A DNA stretch of 64,000 bases from an uncultured Helicobacteraceae bacterium (GTDB lineage Bacteria; Campylobacterota; Campylobacteria; Campylobacterales; Sulfurimonadaceae), in assembly GCA_947311765.1 (NCBI GenBank), contig CAMZLS010000036.1, positions 1 to 64,000 of the forward strand. Reading direction: 5' to 3'. The notes beneath the pieces were generated by a model. The model was not told the origin of the DNA, searched no databases, and saw only the letters and a program-made list of their open reading frames with translations. Both the position numbers and the translations under genes were made by a program. Below, piece after piece: positions 52,558-62,641 of the stretch. Within the stretch, counting starts at the first letter, position 1. Every line of letters begins with the position of its first letter.

Positions 52558-53967
52558 ATGAAAAAAATATTACTTATTGCCGATGGTGCCATTGGGGCAC
52601 ACTTTATTGATCGTGTTATCGCTACTTATACGAGTGAAAATATCTATTATGTTATTGAGCCTAAAGAGCGCGAACATCCAAATGCTAATCCTAAGCAGTT
52701 TAAATTCTTCGCTTTTGATCCTACAAGTTCTCATAAATTGACTAATATTTTAAAAATGGAATTTTTGCAAGTTATTATAACGATGCAGAGCAAGACTGAT
52801 GTTGAGTATACAGTGAAAAATATTCGTGCTTTCAAAAAACTTCTTCGTATTATTGTTCTTGATCAATTTAATACACAAGACGAAGATCAATACACGCATT
52901 ATATAAATTCTAATGAACTTCTCGCCTCAAGAATGATAGACTTTTTACCTAATGTTCCTGTTATCGCACAAAATGTTGGAAAAGGTGAGGGTGAGATAAT
53001 GGAGGTGCTTGTCCCTTTTGCGAGTACTTTTGTATATCGACACATTGGAGTGATTGAGCAGAAAAATTGGCGTATTGTTGCAATTTATAGAAATAATGAA
53101 CTCAAACTTCCTACACCCAAGACCATGATTCATCCCAATGATTTACTTCTCTTAGTAGGAGAACCTGCGGTATTAAAGTCGGTGCATAGGACTATAAAGC
53201 GTGAACTTGGACAATTTCCTGCACCTTTTGGAAGCAATCTTTATTTTTATATAGATATGACTGCTGATAAGCCTGAAGATATTATTGAGATGTTAGAAAA
53301 TGCTCTGTATCTTAATAAGCATTTTGCTTCAAACTCAATGATATTAAAAGTGATAAACCCAGGAGACATAGAGCTTCTAGTCAAAATAAAAACATACCGT
53401 AGTGATACCGTGGCAATTGATATTAACTACGATGAGAGTGATATTGAAAATATCATATTAGATGATATTAAATCATATCATGTAGGTTTAGTGATAGTTT
53501 CTAAAAATATGTTTCATTGTGAACATGTTCGTTCTGTATTGTATGAATGCAATATCCCTGTTATTAAGTTGGGCTTGCGCTCACTTGAAAATCTTAAAGA
53601 TGCGGTTTTACTTTTAACAGATAATCGTGATTTTGAAAAGGTTTCTACTGCTATTTTCGATATCGCTGAACAGATGAGCTACAATATGGAACTTGTCAAT
53701 TATCTTAATGAAAATCAGAGTGAAAAAGAGCAAGTAATTGAGCATTTTCGTAGCCTCTCTTCTATTTTTTCAAAAACGATTAAAATTACGAAAATATCAG
53801 ATAATCCTATTAGAGAACTTCAAAAAAGAGAGAACTTTTTACAGTGCCTGCCTTTTACGGAAAAACTTATTTCTCGCGATATGTTTTCGTGGGCATCTAC
53901 CGATAGCGAAAGATTATATGAACATTTAGATGCTTATCATCAAATATTTATTCCCGTTCGCATCTAA
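52558..53967 (+). CDS. TrkA-N/RCK-type protein (COG3400-like)
   Basis: The 469-residue protein begins with a Rossmann segment KILLIADGAIGAHFIDRVI and contains a TrkA-C/RCK-like domain (VLVPFASTFVYRHIGVIEQKNWRIVAIYRNNELKLPTPKTMIHPNDLLLLVGEPAVL). It has no membrane segments. It resembles a family found in Campylobacterota next to tgt and aroB and is probably linked to potassium transport or nucleotide sensing, but the exact function is unknown. A strong terminator follows. Confidence 0.78.
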   Translation: MKKILLIADGAIGAHFIDRVIATYTSENIYYVIEPKEREHPNANPKQFKFFAFDPTSSHKLTNILKMEFLQVIITMQSKTDVEYTVKNIRAFKKLLRIIVLDQFNTQDEDQYTHYINSNELLASRMIDFLPNVPVIAQNVGKGEGEIMEVLVPFASTFVYRHIGVIEQKNWRIVAIYRNNELKLPTPKTMIHPNDLLLLVGEPAVLKSVHRTIKRELGQFPAPFGSNLYFYIDMTADKPEDIIEMLENALYLNKHFASNSMILKVINPGDIELLVKIKTYRSDTVAIDINYDESDIENIILDDIKSYHVGLVIVSKNMFHCEHVRSVLYECNIPVIKLGLRSLENLKDAVLLLTDNRDFEKVSTAIFDIAEQMSYNMELVNYLNENQSEKEQVIEHFRSLSSIFSKTIKITKISDNPIRELQKRENFLQCLPFTEKLISRDMFSWASTDSERLYEHLDAYHQIFIPVRI

Positions 53968-54001
53968 CCCAAATTATACAATACATAATTTGGGTTATTT
54001 T
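53966..54001 (+). terminator. Intrinsic terminator after the TrkA-like gene
   Basis: Two perfect 12-nt arms, AACCCAAATTAT and ATAATTTGGGTT, flank a 7-nt loop and are followed by ATTTT. The stem begins at the stop codon of the gene. Confidence 0.88.
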
Positions 54002-54056
54002 CACATTTGTTTAAGTCAAAAGCAAGTATTATAAGGCTAAAAAAAAGATGCTTGCT

Positions 54057-55106
54057 ATGACTGTTAATATTGCCTTAAAACATGAAGTTGATAATTCATA
54101 TCCAATTATTATTGATTCACTTCAAAAAATTACCCTAAAAACTAAAGTTGCTATTGTTACAAATCCTAAAGTTGCAGGATTGCATCTTGCGTATCTTCTT
54201 GAAAAGATAGAGGCTTCAGAAGTTTATATTATTACTGTGCCTGATGGTGAAAATTATAAAAACTTAGAGAGTTTAAATATTATTTTAGAAGATCTTTTTA
54301 ACCACCGTTTCAATAGAAACTCGATGCTTATCGCCTTTGGTGGCGGTGTTATTGGAGATATGACTGGTTTTGTAGCGAGCGTTTATCAAAGAGGGATTGA
54401 TTTTATTCAAGTGCCTACTACGCTTCTTTCACAGGTGGATGCAAGTGTTGGTGGTAAAACAGGGATAAATAACCGTTTTGGGAAAAATCTCATAGGCGCT
54501 TTTCATCAGCCTAAAGCAGTTTATATTGATCCTCATTTTTTAAAAACACTCCCTAAGCGCGAATTTGCAGCAGGTGTTGCAGAGATAGTAAAGATGGCAG
54601 TTACTTTTGATAAAGAGTTTTTTGAGTGGCTTGAAAAAAACGATATACACGATGAAGAGTTAATGAAAATTGCCATAGAAAAAGCAGTCAAAACAAAGGC
54701 GTGGGTGGTGGCTCAAGATGAAAAAGAGCGAGGCTTGCGAGCCGCTTTAAATTATGGGCATACTTTTGGGCATGTGATTGAAAATGAGACAAAATACACT
54801 AAGTATCTTCATGGTGAAAGTGTCGCCATTGGGATGACTATGGCAAATGATGTTGCGTGTGAATTAGGTCTAATGACTCAAGATGAAGCAGGGCGAATAA
54901 AAAAACTCTTAGAGCATTATGCGCTTCCTACGACTTATGATATTGTAGATGTAGAACTTTTTTATGAAACTTTTTTTCTTGATAAAAAAAGCAGTGATAG
55001 CTCCATAACATTTATAATTGCTAAGCATTTAGGTGGTGTGGTGATGCGTGATGATATCGATGCAGAGCTAATCAAAAAAGTTTTAACTACATACAAAGAA
55101 TCTTAA
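54057..55106 (+). CDS. aroB: 3-dehydroquinate synthase
   Basis: The protein of about 349 residues has the AroB landmarks FGGGVIGDMTGFVASVYQRGIDFIQVPTTLLSQVDASVGGKTGIN, FGKNLIGAFHQP and the metal-binding NYGHTFGHVIE and LHGESVAIGM. It carries out the second step of the shikimate pathway. I start it at 54057 (MTVNIAL), with an ATG at 54048 as alternative. The MscS gene follows after 1 bp. Confidence 0.95.
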   Translation: MTVNIALKHEVDNSYPIIIDSLQKITLKTKVAIVTNPKVAGLHLAYLLEKIEASEVYIITVPDGENYKNLESLNIILEDLFNHRFNRNSMLIAFGGGVIGDMTGFVASVYQRGIDFIQVPTTLLSQVDASVGGKTGINNRFGKNLIGAFHQPKAVYIDPHFLKTLPKREFAAGVAEIVKMAVTFDKEFFEWLEKNDIHDEELMKIAIEKAVKTKAWVVAQDEKERGLRAALNYGHTFGHVIENETKYTKYLHGESVAIGMTMANDVACELGLMTQDEAGRIKKLLEHYALPTTYDIVDVELFYETFFLDKKSSDSSITFIIAKHLGGVVMRDDIDAELIKKVLTTYKES

Positions 55107-55107
55107 T

Positions 55108-56781
55108 ATGAGATTTTTTATCTTTCTAGTGTTTCTAACTCTCTCTTTAGGGGCGGAAATTGTTGATGTTAACGAGACCAATACAGCACAGCTAAAACTT
55201 CTTCAAGCTAAAAAGATTGAAAATGAGCGTTTAGCACAAATTCAAGCTAAAAAAAACGAAAAGATACGCCGTTTGAAAATTGATTTAAGTCGTAGCAATA
55301 AAGAGTTGTCTAAAGAGAGTGTATGGATTAATAGCTATAGCTCTTATCTAAAATTTGTTGATGTACGCGCAGCACTTGAGAAGACACAGAAGATTATTGA
55401 GGAACTTTCAAAATATGGTAAAGACTCTCATGACAAAGAAAATCTCGATCTTTTTATGAGTAAAGAGTTGCGTCTTAAAGATCAACTCAGTCTTTTTAAA
55501 GAGCATAGCGAAGCTCCTTTTGCCTCTCTTTTGAAACCTAATGAGATTACAGCTATCCCCCAAATTACAAACCCTTTTGATATTTTTACAGGAATCTCTT
55601 TTAATAAGCAACTTAATTCATCTTATGAAGAGTATGTTGCTCGTGGTAATGAGTTAAAGCAGTTAGTTGTTAGCCTAAGAGAGAAGAAAAAGACACTGCT
55701 TGAACTTCAGAAATTAGATGATAATGCCTCTGCTTATAAAGATGCCATCAACGCTACAAGTAAAAAACTTCACAAGTTTGAAAATGCTCTTGAAACATTA
55801 AATACAACAGTTGATGTTTATCAAAAGCGTATAAATGAACTAAAACTCCAAGTTGAAGAAGATATAAAACTCCAAGTTGTTAGACTTTTTAATCTTGGCA
55901 TAACAATAGGGGTTTTAATCTTTATCTTTTTAATTGTGAAGTTGATTATTAAAAAATATATTACCGATAACGAACGTTTTTATATGGCAAATAAGATTAT
56001 TACCTTTATTAATATTACATTAATTATATTGATAATTTTTTTCTCATATATGGATAAGCTTGGCTATCTTGCCACCGTACTAGGCTTTGCCTCTGCTGGT
56101 ATCGCTATTGCTATGAAGGATTGGTTTATGAGCATCCTAGGCTGGATGGTTATCGTTTTTGGTGGCTCTATCCATGTTGGTGATCGCATCCGAGTGGAGA
56201 AAGATGGGATGATATATGTTGGTGATGTGATGGATGTTTCTCTGCTTCGTATCACCATCTTAGAAGATATTACACTCACCTCTTACAATCACAACCGCCG
56301 CGCTGGTCGCATCATCTTTGTGCCAAATAACTATGTTTTTACCTCGCTTATCGCCAACTATTCGCACCACTCTTTAAAAACAGTTTGGGATGGAGTAGAT
56401 TTGACTATCACTTTTGACTCAAATCATAAAAAAGCGATTCATATCGCCAAAGAGATTACTCGTAAGTATGCTAAGGGTTACACAGATATCACCCGCAAAC
56501 AGCTCAATAAGCTCCGTAGTCGATATAATCTTAAAAATACCAATGTTGAGCCACGAATCTTTCACTTTATAGAAGATAATGGGATGCGTATTAGTTGCTG
56601 GTATTTGACAAATGCCTACGCTACACTCACCTTGCGTAGTGTTATCTCTGGTGATATTGTTGATGCTTTTAACGCCGAAGATGATATACAGATTGCTTAC
56701 CCTACACAGCGTCTTCATATCAATAATGAGCGGCATAAGAAGATAGCCGCTGACCTTGAAGAGGAGCTTCATGAAGCCTAA
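55108..56781 (+). CDS. MscS-family mechanosensitive channel with long periplasmic coiled coil
   Basis: The 557-residue protein has a signal peptide (MRFFIFLVFLTLSLGA), about 230 residues of mostly coiled coil, three membrane segments (about residues 265-350) and the MscS pore and beta domain (GYLATVLGFASAGIAIAMKDWFMSILGWMVIVFGGSIHVGDRI). It probably releases solutes on hypo-osmotic shock. The extended N-terminal domain is larger than in E. coli MscS (286 residues). It overlaps mtaB by 11 bp. Confidence 0.88.
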   Translation: MRFFIFLVFLTLSLGAEIVDVNETNTAQLKLLQAKKIENERLAQIQAKKNEKIRRLKIDLSRSNKELSKESVWINSYSSYLKFVDVRAALEKTQKIIEELSKYGKDSHDKENLDLFMSKELRLKDQLSLFKEHSEAPFASLLKPNEITAIPQITNPFDIFTGISFNKQLNSSYEEYVARGNELKQLVVSLREKKKTLLELQKLDDNASAYKDAINATSKKLHKFENALETLNTTVDVYQKRINELKLQVEEDIKLQVVRLFNLGITIGVLIFIFLIVKLIIKKYITDNERFYMANKIITFINITLIILIIFFSYMDKLGYLATVLGFASAGIAIAMKDWFMSILGWMVIVFGGSIHVGDRIRVEKDGMIYVGDVMDVSLLRITILEDITLTSYNHNRRAGRIIFVPNNYVFTSLIANYSHHSLKTVWDGVDLTITFDSNHKKAIHIAKEITRKYAKGYTDITRKQLNKLRSRYNLKNTNVEPRIFHFIEDNGMRISCWYLTNAYATLTLRSVISGDIVDAFNAEDDIQIAYPTQRLHINNERHKKIAADLEEELHEA

Positions 56782-58018
56782 GGTCTATTTTAAAACCTTT
56801 GGGTGTCGCACCAATGTTTTTGACTCTCAAGTGATGATGAGCGGACTTCAAGATTATGAGATTACGCAAGATGAAAGCAGTGCAGATGTCATCATCTTAA
56901 ACTCTTGCACAGTCACAAATGGGGCTGATAGTTCTGTGCGCTCTTATATCTCGCATGTAGAAAAAAACTCACGAGCACGCATCTATCTTACAGGGTGTGG
57001 AGCGCACACAAAAGGCGAATCCCTTTTTGAGAGTGAGCGTGTTTTTGGAGTCTTTGGACAGAGTGAAAAGAGCAAAATAAATTCACTTTTAAAAAATGAG
57101 GAGCGTTTTTATAGGCTTGGGGATCTAAACTTTGTTGATGATGCGATAGTGGCAGAGTTTGTCGGTAAGAGCAGGGCGTTTATCAAGATACAAGAGGGGT
57201 GTAGTTTTCGGTGCAGCTACTGTATTATCCCTTATGTTCGCGGAGATTCACGCTCACTTGATGAGGCGCAGATTTTGGAGCAGGTGCGTATCTTAGCAGG
57301 TAATGGCTTTGGAGAGTTTATCTTAACGGGGACAAATATCGGCAGTTACGGACAAAACACGCATAGCTCTATCGCTTCACTGATGAAAAAGATGAGTCTT
57401 GTTCGCGGTGTACGGCGTATCCGTCTTGGCTCATTAGAGCCTATCCAGATTAATGATGAGTTTATGGAGATTATAACGGAACCGTGGCTTGAGCGCCATC
57501 TTCACATCGCTTTACAACACACCTCAAGAGAGATGCTTAAACTAATGAACAGACGCAATAAGTTTGAAAGTGATGTAAAGCTTTTTAATACTATCGCAGA
57601 AAAAGGCTTTGCTCTTGGGACTGATTTTATCGTAGGACATCCTGGTGAGAGTGAAGCGAGATGGCAAGAGGCAATGGAAAATATCGCGCATATTCCTCTC
57701 ACACATATCCACGCTTTTACCTACTCTAAGCGTGATGGTACACCCTCAGCGAGCATGAATCCTGAAGTAAATGGCACTGTTTCTAAACTTCGTATGCAAG
57801 AGCTTCAATCTTTGATAGACACAAACAATCTCAATTTTCGTCAAGCACATAATGGGCTTTTAGAAGTGCTCATAGAGAGTGAAAAAGAAGGACTATACCA
57901 AGGGTATGATCAATTTTATAATAAGATAATTATACAATCAGATGAAGATATTCGTGGCGAGTGGAAAAGTATTGAAAACTATACTATCTTGAAAGAAAAT
58001 AATTATGCTCAATTCTAA
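56771..58018 (+). CDS. mtaB: tRNA t6A37 methylthiotransferase MtaB
   Basis: The protein of about 415 residues is a radical SAM methylthiotransferase: N-terminal UPF0004 domain (KTFGCRTNVFDSQVM, LNSCTVTNGAD, TGCGAH), then the radical SAM CSFRCSYCIIPYVRG and a C-terminal TRAM-like end. The CRTN variant and TNGAD fit MtaB rather than MiaB. I start it at 56771 (MKPKVYF). It overlaps both the MscS gene and the FtsH-like gene. Confidence 0.9.
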   Translation: MKPKVYFKTFGCRTNVFDSQVMMSGLQDYEITQDESSADVIILNSCTVTNGADSSVRSYISHVEKNSRARIYLTGCGAHTKGESLFESERVFGVFGQSEKSKINSLLKNEERFYRLGDLNFVDDAIVAEFVGKSRAFIKIQEGCSFRCSYCIIPYVRGDSRSLDEAQILEQVRILAGNGFGEFILTGTNIGSYGQNTHSSIASLMKKMSLVRGVRRIRLGSLEPIQINDEFMEIITEPWLERHLHIALQHTSREMLKLMNRRNKFESDVKLFNTIAEKGFALGTDFIVGHPGESEARWQEAMENIAHIPLTHIHAFTYSKRDGTPSASMNPEVNGTVSKLRMQELQSLIDTNNLNFRQAHNGLLEVLIESEKEGLYQGYDQFYNKIIIQSDEDIRGEWKSIENYTILKENNYAQF

Positions 58019-59654
58019 AAAAAATCGCATTATCCTTTATGTTTCTGCTTTTGTAGTCATTGCTCTTATCTTATTTGCAATACTCAAAGACAATTCACAA
58101 TCTGCTTCTTTACAAGAGATACGCACCCTTATCGCTTCAAAGATGGTGAAAAAAGCTGTTTTGGCAAATGAAATTCTCTATTTTTATTCTACAGATGGAG
58201 ATATTTATAAGATTGGACGCTCTCAAATAAAACCTGAAATGCTTAGAAGTGTCAAGATAGAGGTCTCTCATAGCTCTCAAATTATTATAGTTTTACTGCT
58301 TCTAGTTCTCTTTTTAGGCTTAGGAAGTCTTTTGTATCGATGGTGGCAAAAACACTCTTTACATGTAAAAACTCCTCGCTCAAAAGAGACGCTCTCACCA
58401 CAGATGCAAGAAGAGGATCAGACCTTTACTCCCTCACGCTCAAATGTAAAGTTTTCTGATATTGGTGGCGTTGGAGAAGTCAAAGAAGAGCTTGAAGAGA
58501 TTATTGATTTTTTAAAAAATCCTCTGCGTTATCACAATTTTGGCGCACGTATGCCTAGGGGCGTTTTACTTGTAGGTCCTCCTGGTGTTGGAAAAACTAT
58601 GATTGCGAAAGCGGTTGCTTCTGAGGCGGAGGTGCCATTTTTTTATCAAAGCGGTGCTTCTTTTGTCCAAATTTATGTAGGGATGGGAGCTAAACGCGTG
58701 CATGCACTTTTTAATGCCGCGAAAAAAAGTGCCCCGTCCATCATCTTTATAGATGAGATTGATGCGGTAGGGAAAAAACGCGATGGCACGCGTAATGATG
58801 AGCGTGAAGCGACTCTTAATCAACTCCTCACAGAGATGGATGGATTTGAAGAGAGTAGTGGCGTGGTTGTTGTTGCTGCTACAAATAATATAGAAGTTAT
58901 GGATAGTGCACTTTTAAGAGCAGGGCGTTTTGATAGACGAATCTTTGTAGAATTACCAACACCAAGAGAGCGTGAAGCGATAGTAGGAAAATATCTTAAA
59001 AATATTCCAAATAATATAAAACCAGAAGAGATAGGTGCTATGAGTACAGGCTTTAGTGGAGCAGCATTAGCCGCCTTTGTCAATGAAGCAGCGCTTCTAT
59101 CTCTGCGTCAAAATGACTTACATGTAACATCTCAGCATTTTCAAGCAGTTAAAGAGAAAGTGATGTTTGGAAAACGCAGAATTCCACTTTTAAATCAAGA
59201 ACAAAAACGCTATCGTGCTCGCTATCAGGCTGGAAAAGCCTTGGTTGCGACTTGGTTTGATATGCCTTTTGAGAAGATTACGCTCACAAGTGATACTATG
59301 CAGCCTCCTATTTCTCAGCCTCTTTTACGCCATGAGATAGTGGCGCGTATTCAGATGTATCTCGCTGGAATGGCCTCTTGTGATTTGGCTTTTAACGAAC
59401 ATGCTACAAATGCAGCCTCAGACATACAAGAAGCAAGGCAACTTGTAGCCGATATGATAGAGACATACGCGATGGGTTCATCACTTATCCCAGATACATC
59501 AGAAAAACCACTCATGCTTGATACACTTTATGCTGAAACAAAAAAACTTTTAAGTGGGAAAGAGGAACTTTTAGAAGCTATTGAAAATGTCTTGATGGAG
59601 TATGAAAGTATCTCAAAAGCACTTGTTAAAAAGATTGTTAATGATTTTTTATAG
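58005..59654 (+). CDS. FtsH-like membrane AAA+ ATPase without protease zinc site
   Basis: The 549-residue protein has the FtsH layout: membrane segments near residues 8-27 and 88-112, AAA+ domain with Walker A GPPGVGKT (191-198), Walker [15 protein letters not shown], and SRH region with [16 protein letters not shown]. In the peptidase region, where FtsH has HEAGH, it reads YQAGK (407-411), so the metal site and catalytic Glu are lost. It may act as an unfoldase or chaperone only. A comparable ATPase is annotated near mtaB in Campylobacter (from memory). TTACATGTAA at 58359 and 59118. Confidence 0.88.
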   Translation: MLNSKKNRIILYVSAFVVIALILFAILKDNSQSASLQEIRTLIASKMVKKAVLANEILYFYSTDGDIYKIGRSQIKPEMLRSVKIEVSHSSQIIIVLLLLVLFLGLGSLLYRWWQKHSLHVKTPRSKETLSPQMQEEDQTFTPSRSNVKFSDIGGVGEVKEELEEIIDFLKNPLRYHNFGARMPRGVLLVGPPGVGKTMIAKAVASEAEVPFFYQSGASFVQIYVGMGAKRVHALFNAAKKSAPSIIFIDEIDAVGKKRDGTRNDEREATLNQLLTEMDGFEESSGVVVVAATNNIEVMDSALLRAGRFDRRIFVELPTPREREAIVGKYLKNIPNNIKPEEIGAMSTGFSGAALAAFVNEAALLSLRQNDLHVTSQHFQAVKEKVMFGKRRIPLLNQEQKRYRARYQAGKALVATWFDMPFEKITLTSDTMQPPISQPLLRHEIVARIQMYLAGMASCDLAFNEHATNAASDIQEARQLVADMIETYAMGSSLIPDTSEKPLMLDTLYAETKKLLSGKEELLEAIENVLMEYESISKALVKKIVNDFL

Positions 59655-60153
59655 TGGATTTTCTCTACGCGATGAGAGAGAGTTTTTTACACCGTATATA
59701 AATAGTTCCGCTTATTGCGTAGCAGGATTTAGTTACGGTGCCATCAAAGCACTCTTACATGTAAGCCACGCTAAGACACGCATAGATGCCTTGCAACTCT
59801 TTTCTCCTGCCTTTTTTCAAAATAAGTCAGAGAAATTTAAGCGTTTGCAGATGATTGGCTATAAAAAAGATGAACAGAGTTATCTTAAAGCCTTTGTGAA
59901 GAACAGTTTTTCACCTTACAGTGAAAGAAAGACTTTACATGTAAAAACAACTACACAAGAGTTAGAGGAGTTGCTCTATTTTAAGTGGAGTGAAGATATT
60001 TTACAAGATATTGCACAAAAAGGCATAGAGATAGAAGTCTATTTAGGCGAAAAAGATGCTGTTATTGATGTATTGGCAGCAAAAGAATTTTTTCTCCCTT
60101 TTAGTACAACATATTATATTAAAAATGCAAATCATTTTCTATTGGAGGAATAA
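59641..60153 (+). CDS. bioV: Pimeloyl-ACP methyl ester esterase BioV
   Basis: The 170-residue small alpha/beta hydrolase starts [16 protein letters not shown] and has the nucleophile elbow GFSYGA, an acidic loop GEKDAVID and a C-terminal His in NANHFLLEE, as in Helicobacter BioV. It would cleave the methyl ester of pimeloyl-ACP to provide the biotin precursor. I start it at 59641, overlapping the FtsH-like stop by 14 bp. Two TTACATGTAA copies (59755, 59935) are both read as LHV. Confidence 0.85.
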   Translation: MIFYSGFSLRDEREFFTPYINSSAYCVAGFSYGAIKALLHVSHAKTRIDALQLFSPAFFQNKSEKFKRLQMIGYKKDEQSYLKAFVKNSFSPYSERKTLHVKTTTQELEELLYFKWSEDILQDIAQKGIEIEVYLGEKDAVIDVLAAKEFFLPFSTTYYIKNANHFLLEE

Positions 60154-60687
60154 ATGAATAAAATTAAAATTGGTGTGATAACAGCATCAGACAGAGCAAG
60201 TGCAGGAATTTATGAGGATATTTCAGGAGTAGCGATTCAAGATACTATGAAAGATTATTTAAAGAGTAAATTTGAGATTGTATATCGTTGTATCGCTGAT
60301 AATCAAGATGAGATTGAAAACAGTATGATCGAGTTATGTGATAATGAGTCTTGTTGCCTTGTTGTTACAACAGGTGGAACGGGTCCAGCACCTAGAGATG
60401 TGACTCCAGAAGCGACTGAAAATGTCTGCCAAAAGATGATGCCAGGTTTTGGGGAGTTGATGCGTCAGGTTAGTTTACAGTATGTGCCTACTGCCATTCT
60501 TTCGCGTCAAACTGCTGGAATTAGAGGAAAATCTCTGATTATTAATCTTCCTGGGAAGCCTAAGTCAATTCGAGAGTGCTTGGACGCTGTTTTTCCAGCA
60601 GTGCCTTACTGCATTGATTTGATTGAAGGGCCTTATTTGGAGTGCAATGAAGAAGTTGTAAAGGTCTTTCGACCCAAGGCAAAATAA
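60154..60687 (+). CDS. mog: Molybdopterin adenylyltransferase
   Basis: The 177-residue protein has the MoCF/Mog pattern: IGVITASDRASAGIYEDISG, VVTTGGTGPAPRDVTPEATE, and INLPGKPKSIRECLDAVFPAVPYCIDLI. It activates molybdopterin with AMP for molybdate insertion. It starts directly after the bioV stop, with GGAGG (60144-60148) as ribosome binding site. A TTACATGTAA lies 5 bp after its stop (60692). Confidence 0.93.
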   Translation: MNKIKIGVITASDRASAGIYEDISGVAIQDTMKDYLKSKFEIVYRCIADNQDEIENSMIELCDNESCCLVVTTGGTGPAPRDVTPEATENVCQKMMPGFGELMRQVSLQYVPTAILSRQTAGIRGKSLIINLPGKPKSIRECLDAVFPAVPYCIDLIEGPYLECNEEVVKVFRPKAK

Positions 60688-60712
60688 AACCTTACATGTA
60701 AGATGTAAGATT

Positions 60713-62641
60713 TTAGATATGTTCATTTCTTAAAGAGATGCCTTTGAGGTGAGTGATAGGGTAAGCGTAGGCAATGCCTGCTCCCTCTCCGACAATGTCT
60801 AACTCATGCATAACATGTTTAATTACTTCATCTACATTTTTACTTGGAATTAAAAACATAAGATTTGCATCAGTGTTGTCAGCTTCGAGTCTATTGTAGA
60901 AATTATCCATCTCCTCAAGACCCATACCGTGAGCATCCATGATAGTTACTCCTGTCGCTCCTGCTTCTTTAGCAGCGATAAGTGCACGATCTTTTTTACG
61001 ATGTGGTACGATGATATGCACTGATGAAAAACGCATCTTATAAGAGTGACGCTGATCTGTTCCTTCGATTTTTACTGTGGTAAGACCCATGTTGTTTGCA
61101 TCTTCGATAGCGTGACGCAATTCCGCGATATGCTCTTCTTCTTTTTCATGCACACCTTTTACGCCAAGTCTATCAGTTATTACCCCATAAAGCATAACTG
61201 TAATCATAGGGAAAAGTGAAGCAAAGGCAATCAAGCCAAAACCATCTATAAGGGGGTCACGCCCAGGTATATTGGTGGCAAGACCAAGTCCAAGGGCAGC
61301 AACAAGCGGAACGGTAACTGTTGAAGTTGTCACTCCACCACTATCATAAGCGATGGGGATGATATATTTTGGTGCGATAAAAGTCAGTGCAATAACAAGG
61401 GCGTAGCCCACAACAATGTAATAAACAATATGCCCACCATCAACAATTCTAAATGCACCTAAGCCAATACCTATTGCCACACCAAAGGCAACAAAGAGTC
61501 GAAGAATAAAGTCATTTACTTTTCCATCACTAATCTCTTTGGCTTTACGCGCGATGGCTGAGAGGGCAGGTTCTGCCATCGTTGTAGAAAAACCAATAGC
61601 AAAGGCAAAAATATAGATGATAAGTGTGCTACTCCCTTGTGTAAGTTGATATGCCATAGTCTCACCAAGTGAGAAAAGCCCCATCTCCAAACCTACGATA
61701 AAAGCATCAAGTCCGATAACAACAAGTCCAAAACCTATAAGAACCTCTTTAAGATTTTCAATCGGTTTTTTAATAACGACATATTGAAAAAAGAAAATGA
61801 TAGCCAAGATAGGGATAACATCTTGAAAAACATGAAAAAGACCACTGAGTAGATTTAAAAAAGTGATTTCAGGGATAACACTTTTTGCCTCTATGAACTC
61901 CTCTGCTACGAGCGTGATATTTGGCACAGCGTCAACTAACTCATAAACAGCAATACCATATATCTGAACAAATATCATAGGAGTCAAAGAAGCAAATGCG
62001 ATAAGTCCAAAACCATCAAGAATAGGATTGCGACCTTTTATCGTAGAAGCGAGTCCTATTCCCAAGGCGGCAACAAGAGGCACGGTGACTGTTGATGTTG
62101 TGACACCTCCAAGGTCATATGCAAGACCTACAATCTCATGAGGAGCAAAGGCAGTTGTACTGACAACTAAGATATAGCCACTAATGATATAGTAGTGAAT
62201 AGGATGACCTTTGATGATACGCCAGACACCTAAAAGAATGGCAAAACCCACAGAAAAAGCGACTACAAGGCGTAAAAGGTCAGCATCTATGCGACCACTA
62301 CTAATACTTGCGGCTTTCACAGCGATAACATAGAGTGCTGGTTCAGCGATAGTTGTACCAAATCCGATAAGAAAACCAAAAAGCAGTATCCAAAAAGTAG
62401 AATCTTTATGGGCGAAATCAGAGGCAAGTTTTTCACCTACAGGAAAGATTCCAACTTCAAGACCGAGCAAAAAGACTGCAAGACCAACACCAACAATCGC
62501 TAATCCAATGGCAGTTGAGAGCCAATTTTCAGGGACAGCTTGAATAATAGCTAGTTGAAAAAAGAGAATAACAAGAATAATAGGAACTAGATCTCGAAAC
62601 GACTCTTTTAGAAGTTGAAAAAATGATTTAAAATTTAACAA
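60713..62641 (-). CDS. DUF1538 membrane transporter with internal duplication and P-II-like tail
   Basis: The 642-residue protein consists of two homologous halves of about 240 residues, each with six or more membrane segments, each carrying LGLE.G.FP.GE/LGLEMGLFSLGE, GF.TT.AEPAL and AYD.GGVTTSTVTVPLVAALG.GLA. The last 130 residues are soluble and resemble P-II-type signalling domains (VHIIVPHRKKDRALIAAKEAGATGVTIMDAHGMG). Substrate is unknown. The start is TTG at 62641, because GTAAGGAG (62648-62655 region), partly made by the TTACATGTAA at 62651, sits at correct spacing; no ATG fits. Confidence 0.85.
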   Translation of the reverse strand: MLNFKSFFQLLKESFRDLVPIILVILFFQLAIIQAVPENWLSTAIGLAIVGVGLAVFLLGLEVGIFPVGEKLASDFAHKDSTFWILLFGFLIGFGTTIAEPALYVIAVKAASISSGRIDADLLRLVVAFSVGFAILLGVWRIIKGHPIHYYIISGYILVVSTTAFAPHEIVGLAYDLGGVTTSTVTVPLVAALGIGLASTIKGRNPILDGFGLIAFASLTPMIFVQIYGIAVYELVDAVPNITLVAEEFIEAKSVIPEITFLNLLSGLFHVFQDVIPILAIIFFFQYVVIKKPIENLKEVLIGFGLVVIGLDAFIVGLEMGLFSLGETMAYQLTQGSSTLIIYIFAFAIGFSTTMAEPALSAIARKAKEISDGKVNDFILRLFVAFGVAIGIGLGAFRIVDGGHIVYYIVVGYALVIALTFIAPKYIIPIAYDSGGVTTSTVTVPLVAALGLGLATNIPGRDPLIDGFGLIAFASLFPMITVMLYGVITDRLGVKGVHEKEEEHIAELRHAIEDANNMGLTTVKIEGTDQRHSYKMRFSSVHIIVPHRKKDRALIAAKEAGATGVTIMDAHGMGLEEMDNFYNRLEADNTDANLMFLIPSKNVDEVIKHVMHELDIVGEGAGIAYAYPITHLKGISLRNEHI

